6,222 nucleotides of DNA. It comes from an uncultured Clostridia bacterium. GTDB taxonomy: Bacteria > Bacillota_A > Clostridia > Christensenellales > UBA3700. The translations under genes were made by a program, and so were the position numbers. Location of the stretch: contig CAMNMY010000053.1 of the NCBI GenBank assembly GCA_946545105.1, positions 1 through 6,222 of the forward strand, given 5' to 3'. Shown here one piece after another: positions 5,262 through 6,222 of the stretch. The notes beneath the pieces were generated by a model that was not told the DNA's origin, searched no databases, and saw only the letters and a program-made list of their open reading frames with translations. The first letter of the stretch is position 1, and every line of letters begins with the position of its first letter.

Positions 5262-6222
5262 ATGGATATTATAAATAACGAAGTTCCAGCTCTTGAATTA
5301 AGAGGTATTACAAAGAGCTTCGGTTCAATACAAGCTAATAAGAATGTTTCTTTCGACCTTAAGAAGGGCGAAATTCTTGCTTTGTTGGGAGAAAATGGTT
5401 CAGGCAAAACAACACTTATGAATATGATTGCCGGGATTTACTTCCCAGACGCAGGTGAAATATTCGTAAATGGTGAAAAAGTAACTATTAAGTCTCCAAG
5501 AGACTCTATTAATTTAAAAATTGGTATGGTGCATCAACATTTCAAACTAGTTGATGTGTTTTCTGCAAGAGATAATATTATTCTTGGAGAAAAGAAGCCA
5601 AAATTTGATAAAAAGAATTTCGTAAAGTCATTTGTTGAATTATTAAAGTATAGACTAATTAAGTTGAATAAATATAAGGAAATTGAAAGACTTGCAAGCA
5701 AGTATGGTTTCAATATTGATTTCAATAAGAAGATTTACGAAATGTCTGTATCTGAAAAGCAAAACGTAGAAATCTTTAAGACAATATATCGTGGGGCAAA
5801 TCTATTAATTCTAGATGAGCCAACTGCTGTATTGACACCACAAGAAATCGAAAAGTTCTTCGTAATCTTAAAAGCAATGAAAGATGATGGTAAGTCTATT
5901 ATTATCATTACTCACAAGCTAAATGAGGTTATGGCTATTTCAGATAGAGTAACAGTTTTAAGAAAAGGTGAATATGTTGCTACTGTTAATACAAAAGATA
6001 CTAACGAAAAAGAGTTAGCAGATTTAATGGTAGGTGCAAAGATAGATTTAAATATTCAAAGAAATACACCAAAAGATCCAAAGGATAGATTGGCTATTTC
6101 TCATTTAACAATCAAGAATAGAGATGGAATCAACGTTGTTGATGATGTTTCATTTATTGCAAGATCAGGTGAAATCCTAGGAATTGCTGGTATAGCTGGC
6201 TCAGGCCAAAAAGAATTGTTAG
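5262..6222 (+). CDS. ABC importer ATPase, two-domain nucleoside/sugar type (NupO/RbsA-like), 3'-truncated by the window edge
   Basis: Cytoplasmic energy subunit for the importer served by the BMP lipoprotein. The ATG at 5262 follows a TAAGGAA site (5249-5255). The frame stays open for 320 codons to the right edge; full-length relatives have about 500 residues. NBD1 shows Walker A GENGSGKT (43-50, Lys49), Q-loop Gln92 in MVHQHFKL, Walker B LLILDEP with Asp185/Glu186, the family-typical PTAVLTPQE, and H-loop His218 in IIITHKL. NBD2 begins at about residue 280, and its Walker A is GIAGIAGSGQ (307-316), without the usual GK(S/T), as is normal for this family. Odd points: the NBD1 signature reads MSVSEKQ (161-167), where relatives have SVGEQQ or SVGMQQ, so the conserved Gly is Ser164. 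The stretch after the Q-loop (about residues 106-145) is also longer and Lys-rich compared with typical members. The permease genes should follow downstream. Confidence 0.93.
   Translation, partial: MDIINNEVPALELRGITKSFGSIQANKNVSFDLKKGEILALLGENGSGKTTLMNMIAGIYFPDAGEIFVNGEKVTIKSPRDSINLKIGMVHQHFKLVDVFSARDNIILGEKKPKFDKKNFVKSFVELLKYRLIKLNKYKEIERLASKYGFNIDFNKKIYEMSVSEKQNVEIFKTIYRGANLLILDEPTAVLTPQEIEKFFVILKAMKDDGKSIIIITHKLNEVMAISDRVTVLRKGEYVATVNTKDTNEKELADLMVGAKIDLNIQRNTPKDPKDRLAISHLTIKNRDGINVVDDVSFIARSGEILGIAGIAGSGQKELL

Noticed and set aside
4877..5725. Minus-strand open frames in the BMP gene (4877-5080), across the gap (5207-5407) and in the ATPase gene (5534-5725)
   Set aside because: They are shadows of well-supported + strand genes, with no promoter or family signal.
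1..6222. Mobile element, CRISPR array, tRNA, rRNA, prophage or a defence system
   Set aside because: No spaced direct repeats, transposase or integrase motifs, tRNA cloverleaf or attachment sites were seen. All genes are metabolic, with similar base composition.

Overview
The window is AT-rich bacterial DNA with short gaps, strong Shine-Dalgarno sites, standard genetic code, Rho-independent terminators and a purine riboswitch. This points to a low-GC Gram-positive bacterium (Firmicutes/Bacillota; a clostridial or related gut lineage is plausible). The species cannot be read from the sequence. All genes lie on the + strand.

Region 1 (1-3130) is the end of a purine-synthesis / one-carbon operon. 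It holds the 3' part of purL (single-chain formylglycinamidine ribonucleotide synthase, with its C-terminal glutaminase domain). Two bases later comes a complete fhs (formate--tetrahydrofolate ligase). Fhs makes 10-formyl-THF, the formyl donor used by de novo purine synthesis, so the pairing makes metabolic sense. A strong intrinsic terminator at 3090-3130 closes this operon.

Region 2 (3131-3359) is a regulatory leader. It has an AT-rich stretch, a sigma-A-type promoter with TTGACA and an extended -10, a guanine-class purine riboswitch aptamer, and a terminator hairpin with a U-tract. The far 5' end of the predicted RNA, including the 5' strand of aptamer helix P1, is complementary over 12 positions to the 5' side of the terminator. 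This gives a clear antiterminator and an OFF-switch logic: guanine bound, P1 closed, terminator forms, genes off.

Region 3 (3360-6222) is the controlled purine salvage/uptake operon. It contains xpt (xanthine phosphoribosyltransferase, TTG start), a BMP-family (nucleoside-type) substrate-binding lipoprotein, a strong hairpin in the next gap, and the start of a two-domain ABC ATPase that runs off the window. Permease genes are expected downstream. The ATPase has a degenerate signature motif in its first nucleotide-binding domain.

Overall, the window joins the end of a de novo purine operon to a guanine-repressed salvage/import operon. I see no mobile element, CRISPR array, tRNA or rRNA. I see no wholly new system; the most notable points are the riboswitch architecture and the altered ATPase signature.
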